DNA of 27,395 bases from an uncultured Lachnospiraceae bacterium (GTDB taxonomy: Bacteria > Bacillota > Clostridia > Lachnospirales > Lachnospiraceae): assembly GCA_902796045.1 (NCBI GenBank), contig CADBNQ010000043.1, positions 1 to 27,395 on the forward strand. Direction: 5' to 3'. Made by a program: the position numbers and the translations under genes. The notes beneath the pieces are model-generated. The model did not search any database. It worked only from the letters and a program-made list of their open reading frames with translations, and had not been told where the DNA came from. Shown here piece by piece: positions 1-7,593 of this stretch (within the stretch, counting starts at the first letter, position 1; each line of letters opens with the position of its first letter).

Positions 1-910
1 ATCCACCGGTTCTGATTTTTTCGTAGCACTCACTTCTCTTTTGAATGATAATCGAATCATATATTTCATTTCGCTGGACAAGTAATTCAACATAGGGATC
101 TAAACGATCTATCTCAGCATATTTGCTTTCCACAATTTGCTGTAATTCTTCCTGTTTTTTTTGCTGAGCAGCAAGTTTCTTGGCATCTTCATCAATACTG
201 TGTTCAATCTTTTCTATACTTTTTTTTCTCTTATCAACTTCATCATTATCTGTGCTATCTTTTACATCATTCTCACCTTTTGCTTCATCAGTGATCTGTG
301 ACTCATCAGTTCCCAAAGGATCATTTTTCTCTACAGTAACATCTTCACCTGGGGTTTCATCTGATTCGGGGATTATTTCTTCTTTCTTTTCGTTTTCCTT
401 TAAGATACCGTTTAATTCTTCCTGCTCCTTTTTAAGCTTCTTCTGATTTTTTTTGATTTTATTCTCATATTTTTTTATTGCATCGATACAAGCCGTCAGT
501 GATTCACTATCTTGATCAGCAGAATTACTTAGAGAATTACAATGTTCTATCATCCTTTGAATACAGTATCTATCGGCATAAGGAAGAATGGTATCCTTGA
601 ATTCATTTATTTCAACATGAAGTGCTTTATTAAATATTTCCGAATTGTCTTGGCAATACAATGACCTTATTCTCATATAGAGCAGGCCTTTATCAGAAAT
701 AAAAGATGATCCAGAATTACATATTAAAGCAGTAATCCAAGGAAGATGATACTCTTCTATTTCTGTGATAATGTTCCCCTGCAACCTTAGTTTTGCTACA
801 ATTTTACTTTTAACGAAAGAATCAATATGCTCTGTTGAACGGTTAACACCTATTGTTTTATCATACTCAACACGGAGTCGTTCTAAATCCTCTATTATCG
901 TGTTAGACAT
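1..910 (-). CDS. Acidic coiled-coil protein, 3' end cut off by window edge
   Basis: An open frame runs from an ATG at 910 to the left edge without a stop, about 303 codons, so the C-terminus lies outside the window. The ATG directly abuts the TAA of the zinc-ribbon gene upstream (TAAATG), with a GGGAGG ribosome site 8-10 bases before it, so the two genes are almost certainly co-translated. Residues 1-135 look globular and mixed alpha/beta. Residues ~145-175 and ~230-275 are rich in Lys, Glu and Gln with coiled-coil character, separated by a strongly acidic Asp/Glu/Ser/Thr linker at ~177-228. No catalytic motif, signal peptide or membrane segment is visible. I do not recognise the family. The gene is AT-rich compared with the centre of the locus. 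The coding call is firm because the frame is long, open and coupled; the function is unknown. Confidence 0.85.
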   Translation of the reverse strand, partial: MSNTIIEDLERLRVEYDKTIGVNRSTEHIDSFVKSKIVAKLRLQGNIITEIEEYHLPWITALICNSGSSFISDKGLLYMRIRSLYCQDNSEIFNKALHVEINEFKDTILPYADRYCIQRMIEHCNSLSNSADQDSESLTACIDAIKKYENKIKKNQKKLKKEQEELNGILKENEKKEEIIPESDETPGEDVTVEKNDPLGTDESQITDEAKGENDVKDSTDNDEVDKRKKSIEKIEHSIDEDAKKLAAQQKKQEELQQIVESKYAEIDRLDPYVELLVQRNEIYDSIIIQKRSECYEKIRTGG

Positions 911-1648
911 TTACGCATACCTCCCATCAAAACAATTAAAGCAGTATGGAATATCAGCAAGCATTGGTCGATTACAGTTCTGGCAAACTATCATCCCTAT
1001 TCTTTTGTTGCATCTGCAAACAAAATATTCTTCAACGTCTAATTTCTTTACAGTTCTCCCACTATAATCCAATAATTCCAAAATCACTTCTAGATCCTTT
1101 ACCAGATTCTTAAACATCTCTCTGGAAAGCGGTAATCCACTTGCGATCCCATTACTCACTATATCGAATATATTCTTTGTAATATCTTTTTTTATTATCG
1201 ATTCGTTCTGTTCTTTCGGAGATGCTTTATACTGGATTGAGGTATTCTTCTTAATTTCATCTTGTATTTCGGCAATTGCATAACATGACTCATTATAAAA
1301 GTCCAGGAGGCCTTCTATGATTTCCGAGATAACGACTGTCCTTATTTCAGTCTTATTCTTTACCCTAAGAGTATTCTTTTCTGCAATGCGATAATAATAC
1401 CTCTGCGTTTCCAGCTCATTCAATTCATTTTCGATCTCTTTTCGTGTACGCTTTACTGTTTCAACGTCATTCGATTTTGAAGCACGTTCAAATGACCTGA
1501 CCTTTTCATATATATCGTTTGTTTGATGAAATATTCTGTCCTCAAAATAGGGGTGGTATCTAGATGGTGATACCGGATTCCATCCAGTATTCATACCATC
1601 ATAATGTCCACTATCAATAAGGTCATCTATGCTGAATGCAAATCCCAA
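911..1648 (-). CDS. Zinc-ribbon protein of unknown function (245 aa, TTG start)
   Basis: The C-terminus carries three cysteine pairs, at about residues 211/213, 222/225 and 236/239 (CxC, CxxC, CxxC), as in rubredoxin-like or double zinc-ribbon domains of bacterial regulatory proteins. The N-terminal ~200 residues are mostly helical, with charged stretches at ~45-95 and ~130-200, and I do not recognise them. The frame opens with TTG at 1648, preceded by AAAGGGG with an 8-base spacer. An in-frame stop lies just upstream, so TTG is the only start that keeps the full frame; the next Met is at residue 19. The gene lies 39 bp downstream of the metallo-hydrolase gene and abuts the following coiled-coil gene. 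It resembles the FHA protein of this operon in carrying zinc ribbons, which may mean protein-protein docking (inference). Confidence 0.8.
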   Translation of the reverse strand: MGFAFSIDDLIDSGHYDGMNTGWNPVSPSRYHPYFEDRIFHQTNDIYEKVRSFERASKSNDVETVKRTRKEIENELNELETQRYYYRIAEKNTLRVKNKTEIRTVVISEIIEGLLDFYNESCYAIAEIQDEIKKNTSIQYKASPKEQNESIIKKDITKNIFDIVSNGIASGLPLSREMFKNLVKDLEVILELLDYSGRTVKKLDVEEYFVCRCNKRIGMIVCQNCNRPMLADIPYCFNCFDGRYA

Positions 1649-1656
1649 TATACTAT

Positions 1657-1663
1657 CCCCTTT
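1657..1663 (-). promoter_or_regulatory. Ribosome binding site that supports a TTG start
   Basis: AAAGGGG lies 8 bases before the TTG at 1648. With the in-frame stop slightly further upstream, it decides the start of the 245-residue zinc-ribbon protein. Confidence 0.55.
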
Positions 1664-1687
1664 CCTGTTTCACGATAATAGAACCTT

Positions 1688-2695
1688 CTATTTATCCGTT
1701 CTAAATCTCACTGTCTCTCCATCACTCGTACAGACAATATCCCCATTTAAATCCGTTCTGAATAATCTTACGTTGTATTCTTTTATCCTGTTTATCACTA
1801 CATCATGCGGATGACCAAAAGCATTGTTTCTTCCAACAGATATCACGCAGTATTCTGGATCTGCAGCCTCCAGGAAATCCCCCGTTGTAGATGTATAACT
1901 CCCGTGATGTCCCACTCTCAAAACTGTACATTTTACATCAAATCCGGCATCCAAAATTGATTGTTCTTCTATTGCTTCCGCATCTCCTGTTATTAAAAAG
2001 GAAGTCTCCCCGTAAACAATCCTAAGGATGATTGATGAGTTATTTTCATTTTCTTCAGCCAGGCTCATATCAACTGGCCCTTTGATCTCCACCTTGGAAT
2101 TACCTAACATGAAAACATCACCTGCTGTTGGAACTGTGATTGTCTTTCCTTGTTGATTCAAGTACTTCACAAAACTGTTGAAAGCCCGTGTGTCATATTC
2201 TGTAACTGGCGCATAGACCACGCCAACATTAGCATAGTTCATTGCTCCTGCAAGCCCTCCCACATGATCTTCATGTGCATGGGTACAGACAATATAATCA
2301 AGGTAATTAATATCGTTTTGCTTTAAGTACGAATATAGAAAGCTTGAATTTCCCGGATTGCCCCCATCCACGAGCAGGGTATGCCCATCACATTTTATAA
2401 GCGTACAATCAGCTTCACCCACATCAAAGAAATCTATCTCAAAATAAGAATCCTCCGGCAACTCATTTGATGCTGTTTGTTGATCCTTATTGTCTGCCTT
2501 CGTTTCTGTATCTGCTTCTATCTGTCGTTCGTTTTTATCCTGTTGGTTTTCTTTCTCCGTTACTGATATCTTACGATCCGAATCATTTTTTAATCCTATA
2601 TATTTTTGATATAAGCTATATCCAGCAATTCCAGTGGCAACAAAAACTGCCAATATCACAAGAACTATAAAAGCTCTAAAGGTTCTTCTTTTCAT
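1688..2695 (-). CDS. Membrane-anchored ComEC-type metallo-beta-lactamase-fold hydrolase (335 aa)
   Basis: Residues 7-30 form a hydrophobic segment after a short basic start (signal anchor or signal peptide). A polar, charged linker follows to ~80, then a metallo-beta-lactamase-fold domain to the end. The metal-binding HxHxDH motif is at 139-144 (THAHEDHVGG). Further features are typical of the ComEC/Rec2 C-terminal domain: DVGEAD near 91, a VGHHGS motif with following Thr/Ser, and a late GHPH. It lacks the ComEC competence membrane domain, so it is a stand-alone ComEC-like hydrolase, probably acting outside the membrane. Known relatives are nucleases or phosphodiesterases acting on DNA or nucleotides; the substrate here is unknown. 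The ATG lies 3 bp after the stop of the DUF4236 gene with a weak ribosome site, suggesting translational coupling. A secreted or surface enzyme is odd in an otherwise cytoplasmic set. Confidence 0.88.
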   Translation of the reverse strand: MKRRTFRAFIVLVILAVFVATGIAGYSLYQKYIGLKNDSDRKISVTEKENQQDKNERQIEADTETKADNKDQQTASNELPEDSYFEIDFFDVGEADCTLIKCDGHTLLVDGGNPGNSSFLYSYLKQNDINYLDYIVCTHAHEDHVGGLAGAMNYANVGVVYAPVTEYDTRAFNSFVKYLNQQGKTITVPTAGDVFMLGNSKVEIKGPVDMSLAEENENNSSIILRIVYGETSFLITGDAEAIEEQSILDAGFDVKCTVLRVGHHGSYTSTTGDFLEAADPEYCVISVGRNNAFGHPHDVVINRIKEYNVRLFRTDLNGDIVCTSDGETVRFRTDK

Positions 2696-2698
2696 AGG

Positions 2699-3751
2699 CT
2701 ATTCAATTAGCTCCGCAAAGTCTCTTGCATTCTGAATATTGGATATTTGCAATTCGACATTCAGGCCAGATGATGAACGGAGTAAAACCTGTCCGTATAG
2801 GCATACCGGTATCTGATGATTATTCTTATATCTCCTGTCAGGTGTGCCATTCTGGTTTACATACTGCCATGTTTGCTCCACAACTTGAGCATCCTTTGGC
2901 ACCGCACCTGTTTCTACAAATCTTACTGACGAAACACTGATTCTGAAATCTGAATAATCTATCATTCCCACCTTCCGCTTTCTGATGAAAAATGCCTTAT
3001 CTGGCAGAATGATCAGTCTTTCTTTATTAGCCAATATAATCTGTATTGTATCAACATTCGTATTGATAAAAAACGGATGTCCTTTCTGTATTTTGCATTC
3101 ACGCCTTTTCAGCTTTCTTACTGCTCCAGCGGTTATTTTAGAATTATTATTGAACTGTTCTGAAAGTACCTGCCATTCTTTATCTCCCTCGGCTAGTAGT
3201 TGCCATGCTCCGATTCTTCTATTGTGTTCATCTTGTTTTTCTAAATCAAAGCTATATTCCAACCCGACTCTTCCTGCTGTATGTGCGACAATCTTAAGAA
3301 TAATCCCCACAACCGGTAAAAGTATAAATGCAGGATGTACTACCACCAGCAGTATTCCAATCAGCAGGAGCGTTCCTATCCAGTTTAAGATAACTGTCCT
3401 CTCCATCGCATCTGCGACAGTTTCTTCTTCCGTTTCCCTAAACTGCTCTATATCTTCGCTGCGAATGGTTCTCTCTGGAGTCTGGTTAGAATTCCGCTGA
3501 GACTGCTGAGTAGTTCTCTGTCTACTGTTGTTTTTATTCCTTTGGTTATTTGATCTCCCTCGCTTGCCGTCAGATTCGTCCACCCATGATATACCTGTGC
3601 CTGGGATAGAATAGGTTCTTCTGGTGGTGCCACGGGCAGTCTTCGTCACTCTGTATCCTTTTGTTCCCCAGCTATAGCCGATACCTGACTTGCTGAGATT
3701 GATACGAAACCCTCCCCCCAGATTTATACTTTTCCTGACTCGTAACCCCAT
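2699..3751 (-). CDS. DUF4236-domain membrane protein (350 aa)
   Basis: Residues 1-56 match the DUF4236 pattern: an N-terminal RVRKSINLGGGFRINLSKSG stretch, then GYSWGTKG and a Tyr-Ser-Ile-Pro-Gly-Thr-Gly-Ile-Ser segment. A polar Asn/Arg/Gln/Ser-rich linker covers 60-110. Two adjacent hydrophobic segments at ~119-138 and ~140-157 predict a membrane hairpin. Residues 165-350 form a second soluble domain that I do not recognise. The DUF4236 module is common in bacterial envelope or phage-linked proteins, but its biochemical role is not established. The ATG is preceded by AGGAGGAG and lies 2 bp after the PP2C stop. It is followed within 3 bp by the membrane-anchored metallo-hydrolase gene, so the two may act together at the membrane (inference). 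Confidence 0.85.
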   Translation of the reverse strand: MGLRVRKSINLGGGFRINLSKSGIGYSWGTKGYRVTKTARGTTRRTYSIPGTGISWVDESDGKRGRSNNQRNKNNSRQRTTQQSQRNSNQTPERTIRSEDIEQFRETEEETVADAMERTVILNWIGTLLLIGILLVVVHPAFILLPVVGIILKIVAHTAGRVGLEYSFDLEKQDEHNRRIGAWQLLAEGDKEWQVLSEQFNNNSKITAGAVRKLKRRECKIQKGHPFFINTNVDTIQIILANKERLIILPDKAFFIRKRKVGMIDYSDFRISVSSVRFVETGAVPKDAQVVEQTWQYVNQNGTPDRRYKNNHQIPVCLYGQVLLRSSSGLNVELQISNIQNARDFAELIE

Positions 3752-3753
3752 GC

Positions 3754-4485
3754 CTACTCCTCCTGCATGCAGATCAGCACAGCCGTCATATCGTCTGTGG
3801 ATCCAGCCAGCTGTGCCGCTTCCCGTATGGCCTTACATTTTTCATCGTTGGGGATATCCGAATTAATGATATCCTCCAGATCATCAATACTGACATATTC
3901 ATGTATCCCATCACTTGTGATCAGAATCGTCTTTGCGGCATTGATCGGCTGAATCTGAAGCTTTCCGATCAGACTTTCATTCCCACCGCCGAAACAATTT
4001 GTTATCTCATTCTTGTTGCAAGCTTCCGCTTCCTCAAATCTGCCAAGACTTCTCAACCAGCTGTATACCGTATGATCTGAGGTAAGTTGTTTCAGGTAAT
4101 GTCCCTGCATGACATAGATTCTGGTGTTCCCAACATGGACATATTTCATCTCCCCGTCTTTCACACAAATGCCGGATAGTGTCGTAGCCATCTTTGTCAG
4201 CTTGCTGTCAGTCTTGCTTTCCTCTACCAGTTTAGCATTTATCTCTATCAGTTTGCTGTGTAAAATCTCATCATCTTCCCAGATACATCCCGACAAGGCA
4301 TTCAGAACAAAGGAAGATGCCACTTCACCGGCATTGTTTCCTCCTACGCCGTCCGCCACGCAGACAAATCCATCCTCTGGTATATCGGCAATATCTGTCA
4401 CTTCGGAATACACCTGATCTCCCACCAGGACCATATCTTCACTTATCTCTTTGCCTTCTCCAGCATGTGTCATAATGTATATCAT
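3754..4485 (-). CDS. PP2C-family Ser/Thr protein phosphatase (243 aa)
   Basis: This is a full-length bacterial PP2C (Stp1/PrpC type, usually ~240-250 residues). Metal-binding motifs are in place: an Asp in the early ISEDM segment, DGVGGN at ~45-50, SDGIHEY near 191-197 and a late TDDMTAV near 229-235. No transmembrane segment or sensory domain is attached, so it should be cytoplasmic. It would remove phosphates from Ser/Thr placed by the kinase encoded at 9054-10778; the kinase, phosphatase and FHA genes lie in one operon. The ATG overlaps the stop of the ClpB-like gene (ATGA), with a GAGG site 8-9 bases upstream. A second ATG four codons later is possible. It resembles the PppA partner of kinase/FHA regulatory sets of type VI secretion and TerY-P clusters, but no vWA or secretion genes are seen. 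Confidence 0.93.
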   Translation of the reverse strand: MIYIMTHAGEGKEISEDMVLVGDQVYSEVTDIADIPEDGFVCVADGVGGNNAGEVASSFVLNALSGCIWEDDEILHSKLIEINAKLVEESKTDSKLTKMATTLSGICVKDGEMKYVHVGNTRIYVMQGHYLKQLTSDHTVYSWLRSLGRFEEAEACNKNEITNCFGGGNESLIGKLQIQPINAAKTILITSDGIHEYVSIDDLEDIINSDIPNDEKCKAIREAAQLAGSTDDMTAVLICMQEE

Positions 4486-6362
4486 CCGATTGCCTCATAG
4501 GAGCATTCCAATGCAAAAGGAGCATTCTCCGCATCTATATCGTTGATGGTAAGCTTTACATCCGACTTGATCTCTTCATCAAAGAGATACCTGGAAAGCG
4601 GATTAATCAGCAGGCTCTCCACAATATTTCCGACACCTCTGCCGCCGTTGCTAAGATTATCCAGAGTCTTAGTCATCAGCTTGCCATATGCAGTATCAGA
4701 GATGACAAGGCGGATCCTTTTTTCTGCTTCCAGATTTTTCACGATCTTTTCGATCTGTGACTTCAGGATCAGTTCCGCTACCTCTGGGCGGATAAAGTCA
4801 AATACCACGATATTCTCTCCAATACGATTCAAGATCTCAGGTCTTCCAAGTTCTAGCTTAAAATAGTCTTCAATCGCCCGGCGCACCTTCTTCTGCACTT
4901 CCGGGTATTCCATATCCGGCGTTACATTCGGCTCCCGGGTGCCCATCTCGTTTCTTGTATAAATACCCAGATTACTGGTGAAAATAATGATACATTCAGA
5001 AAAATACACCGTATTGCCCTGCCCGTCCGTCATACGTCCGTCTTCCAGAATCTGCAGGAACTTATCAAAAATAGATGGGTGAGCCTTCTCGATCTCATCA
5101 AACAAAAGAATGGAGAATGGATTGTTTTTTACTGCGTTAGTCAGCTGGCCGCCTGCCTCATATCCCACATATCCGGGAGGCGCTCCAAGCAACTTTTGAT
5201 CGCTGTGTCCCTGGCTGTATTCACTCATATCAAAACGGATACAGCAGCTTTCATCTCCGAACAGCTTCTCCGCCAGTGTTTTTGCTGTCTCCGTCTTACC
5301 TGTGCCGGTAGGACCTGCAAAGAAAAGGATTCCTTTCGGTTTCCCATGTGCTGATCCCTGCAGACCAGACATTCCTGTTACAGCTCTCTTGATCACATCC
5401 AGCGTCTTGACAATTGCGAAATCCTGACCCTTGACCCTCTTCTGGAAATCCTCCTTTGCAGTTTTCAGTTCATTCACATTCAGGGTATCCCAGGGATTAT
5501 CCTTCACACCGTATCTATACAAATCGATCACGGAAGACATCTGCCTGATATGCGTCTTTTCATTTTTGCAGAGTCTGCGCAGACCATTGATCTCCGTGAA
5601 GCTAAAGCCATCTGTGAGACCAACGAATTTATCCTGAACCTTCTCCAACTCATCCGGATGCTGCTCATAATACTTAATATCCTCATCATAGATATCAGCA
5701 GCAAAAAAGCTTTGGAAATTCTCCCCCTTGATCAAAGCCTCTCTCTCATCCTTAGACGGAGTACTGATACTGACAGTCTTTACATTCGGGTTATCCAGAT
5801 AGAACCACGCCGGAACATCGTTAACCTTATTCACGATCATTACCATGATATTCTTAAGAGTCCCTGCCTCTGTCTTGACATCCTTGCCTTCAAGTGATGC
5901 CAGAAGAAGATTGGTAAAACTGTCCACCTCCGCCTGATCCACGTTATCTGGGGAAGTAATGTATCTGGATGCCAGATTCATGATGATTGCCGTAGGAACC
6001 CGATTCTGGCTTACTGCCGTCCGCACAATGGATGTTGCAGAGTTCGTCTTACCCTTAAAATCACAGCGGATATACCGACCATCCATCCTGGCATCCGTCA
6101 TCTTGGCAAAAACCTCGATATGCCCTTCCTCACAAGAATTGTAGAATCCCTGCATACTGTCATAAAAAGCTATCGTCTGATATCCCAGGTCTGTGAAATA
6201 ATAGTGGAGATATTCCGGCAGACGCAGGATACTCCCTTTTGAGATACTCCCTTCCGTCGGGTACTGGTATACATCCAGGACATTCCCCTCCACGATGATC
6301 AGAGGCTTAATTCGGCAAAATATCCCCAGTTCCCGATGCCATTTTGCGATGTGATCTGCCAT
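4482..6362 (-). CDS. ClpB/ClpA-type AAA+ unfoldase with degenerate N-terminal half (626 aa)
   Basis: The C-terminal half is a typical Clp/Hsp100 D2 AAA+ module. It has Walker A GPTGTGKT at ~352-358, a GYVGYE pore loop near 398-403, Walker B ILLFDEIEKAH near 418-428, a sensor-1-like IFTSNLG, an arginine-finger region GRPEILNRI near 508-516, and the Clp D2-small domain to the end. The first ~300 residues look like an AAA+-sized domain without Walker motifs and do not match the Clp N-domain or D1. No ClpP-binding IGF-type loop was recognised. The expected job is ATP-driven threading or remodelling of a protein partner, possibly a complex made by other operon products (inference). A strong AAGGAGG site precedes the ATG, 29 bp downstream of the radical-SAM gene; the stop overlaps the PP2C start. 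Confidence 0.92.
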   Translation of the reverse strand: MADHIAKWHRELGIFCRIKPLIIVEGNVLDVYQYPTEGSISKGSILRLPEYLHYYFTDLGYQTIAFYDSMQGFYNSCEEGHIEVFAKMTDARMDGRYIRCDFKGKTNSATSIVRTAVSQNRVPTAIIMNLASRYITSPDNVDQAEVDSFTNLLLASLEGKDVKTEAGTLKNIMVMIVNKVNDVPAWFYLDNPNVKTVSISTPSKDEREALIKGENFQSFFAADIYDEDIKYYEQHPDELEKVQDKFVGLTDGFSFTEINGLRRLCKNEKTHIRQMSSVIDLYRYGVKDNPWDTLNVNELKTAKEDFQKRVKGQDFAIVKTLDVIKRAVTGMSGLQGSAHGKPKGILFFAGPTGTGKTETAKTLAEKLFGDESCCIRFDMSEYSQGHSDQKLLGAPPGYVGYEAGGQLTNAVKNNPFSILLFDEIEKAHPSIFDKFLQILEDGRMTDGQGNTVYFSECIIIFTSNLGIYTRNEMGTREPNVTPDMEYPEVQKKVRRAIEDYFKLELGRPEILNRIGENIVVFDFIRPEVAELILKSQIEKIVKNLEAEKRIRLVISDTAYGKLMTKTLDNLSNGGRGVGNIVESLLINPLSRYLFDEEIKSDVKLTINDIDAENAPFALECSYEAIG

Positions 6363-6391
6363 TCGATACCTCCTTTTTCTCTCCTGCGTGC

Positions 6392-6967
6392 TCAGCAGCT
6401 GAAACCTCTTTTATGTATGCCTACTGAAACCACTCCATTCGAAGTAGTAAAATTCTGGATCCGATTATGTGCCGTCGTAAGATATGAATCATAACGCTCC
6501 TTCACTCCGGGGTTCAGAATATGAATTCTCTGATTCGCTGATCCTCTCAGCAGCACATCCGTGTTTTCGTCTTCCTTATATTCGCCATCAATCAATACTG
6601 CTGCCTCCGCAAGTATCTTGTCCGTATTCGGATCCTGTCGATCGCGAAGCTGTTCTATCCGATAGCCCGTGTAAATCAGAATATCAGATGAATACTCTTT
6701 CAGATAATCCATCAGCATGGCCAGCTCTTCTGCCTGATCCATTGGTTCCCCGCCACTGAGGGTAAAACCATCTATCTCATGTTCATATGCCACCCCGCTG
6801 ATCAGTCCCATTATTTTTTCTATGCTCACCTCATATTCCGGCTTTTTCACCCATAACTCAGGATTACTGCAGCCTTTGCACCTTCTCCTGCAACCGCACA
6901 CCCATATGCCGACCCGTTTCCCAGGTCCCAATACTTCCACTGGATATAATATCCTCGCAATATTCAT
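6392..6967 (-). CDS. Small radical-SAM, 4Fe-4S activase-like protein (191 aa)
   Basis: This small radical-SAM protein of the NrdG/PflA activase type has a CX3CX2C cluster motif at Cys26, Cys30 and Cys33, with a further Cys24, and the SAM-binding GGEP at 72-75. Length (191) fits the NrdG group (150-210). NrdG normally activates the anaerobic ribonucleotide reductase NrdD or another glycyl-radical enzyme, but no such substrate protein is encoded here. Its true target may be another operon product, or it may make a small modified compound. The gene overlaps the FHA gene by ATGA and has little ribosome site of its own, so it relies on coupling. Its fixed position between FHA and Clp genes argues against housekeeping dNTP metabolism. 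The fold assignment is confident; the role is open. Confidence 0.87.
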   Translation of the reverse strand: MNIARILYPVEVLGPGKRVGIWVCGCRRRCKGCSNPELWVKKPEYEVSIEKIMGLISGVAYEHEIDGFTLSGGEPMDQAEELAMLMDYLKEYSSDILIYTGYRIEQLRDRQDPNTDKILAEAAVLIDGEYKEDENTDVLLRGSANQRIHILNPGVKERYDSYLTTAHNRIQNFTTSNGVVSVGIHKRGFSC

Positions 6968-7593
6968 GACTTTGCCTGAAACGTAAAGTAGGCCGCCTGT
7001 GCCTGACGCTCTCCGTTTATCTCCATTCCCCCGAGTCCGATCTCATCACCGTCATTCAGTGGTGTCGGCTCTGTCCCTGATACAGCCGCATTATTGATAA
7101 ATGTACGATTTGTATTGCTCAGATTCTCAATCAACACTTTGCCAGCGACAATGGTCAACTTAGCGTGCTGTCTGCTCACATACATCTTGCTCCCAAGGTA
7201 TTCCTTAAGTCCCGCTTCTCTCCCGATAACGCATACAGGTTCTTCCAGCGTGACAGAATATTCATCACCTATGGCCTTCAGTTCGTATGTGAACTTCTGT
7301 TCTTTCATGACAGTGGTCGGTATAATATCAGAGATATCCTCTCCGCACTCCCTGCATTTTCTTGCCTGCGGCGGATTCTCGGCACCGCAGTCGCAGATTC
7401 TTACAAGAACAGGCTTACCTCCACCAGCGTGTGTATCCTTTGCTTTTTGCTTTTCTTCCGCCTCCTGCTGTTCCATTGCGCTGTCCATAACCTTGATTCC
7501 TGTCAGATCCGTTTCGCATTTCCTGCATTCCAGAAGACTTGGCGGATTATGCTCCCCACAGGCAGGACATATCTTATATTTTTCCAGTGCCAT
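6964..7593 (-). CDS. Double zinc-ribbon plus FHA phosphothreonine-binding protein (209 aa)
   Basis: Two zinc ribbons flank a charged Glu/Lys/Gln linker: CPACG...CRKC at ~9-26 and CDCG...CREC at ~68-83. An FHA domain follows at ~105-200, with the hallmark Gly-Arg near 122, SRQHA near 138-142 and an Asn-Thr-Asn-Arg-Thr-Phe-Ile-Asn segment near 160. FHA domains bind phosphothreonine peptides, so this is the likely reader of the operon kinase, whose N-terminus has three Thr-X-Ile-Asn repeats. No membrane segment is present. Its ATG overlaps the stop of the upstream coiled-coil gene by one base (TAATG), and its own stop overlaps the radical-SAM start (ATGA), so the three are made together. Binding of the kinase tail is inference; the domain calls are clear from motifs. 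Confidence 0.92.
   Translation of the reverse strand: MALEKYKICPACGEHNPPSLLECRKCETDLTGIKVMDSAMEQQEAEEKQKAKDTHAGGGKPVLVRICDCGAENPPQARKCRECGEDISDIIPTTVMKEQKFTYELKAIGDEYSVTLEEPVCVIGREAGLKEYLGSKMYVSRQHAKLTIVAGKVLIENLSNTNRTFINNAAVSGTEPTPLNDGDEIGLGGMEINGERQAQAAYFTFQAKS

Noticed and set aside
1688..2695. Antibiotic beta-lactamase or a full competence protein ComEC.
   Set aside because: The metal motif and VGHHGS/GHP segments are of the ComEC hydrolase type, but the channel and competence domains of ComEC are missing and nothing points to beta-lactam substrates.
6392..6967. Housekeeping anaerobic ribonucleotide reductase activator (nrdG).
   Set aside because: No nrdD is adjacent and the gene is coupled by overlap to an FHA gene; the fold is similar but the context does not fit, so no gene symbol was given.
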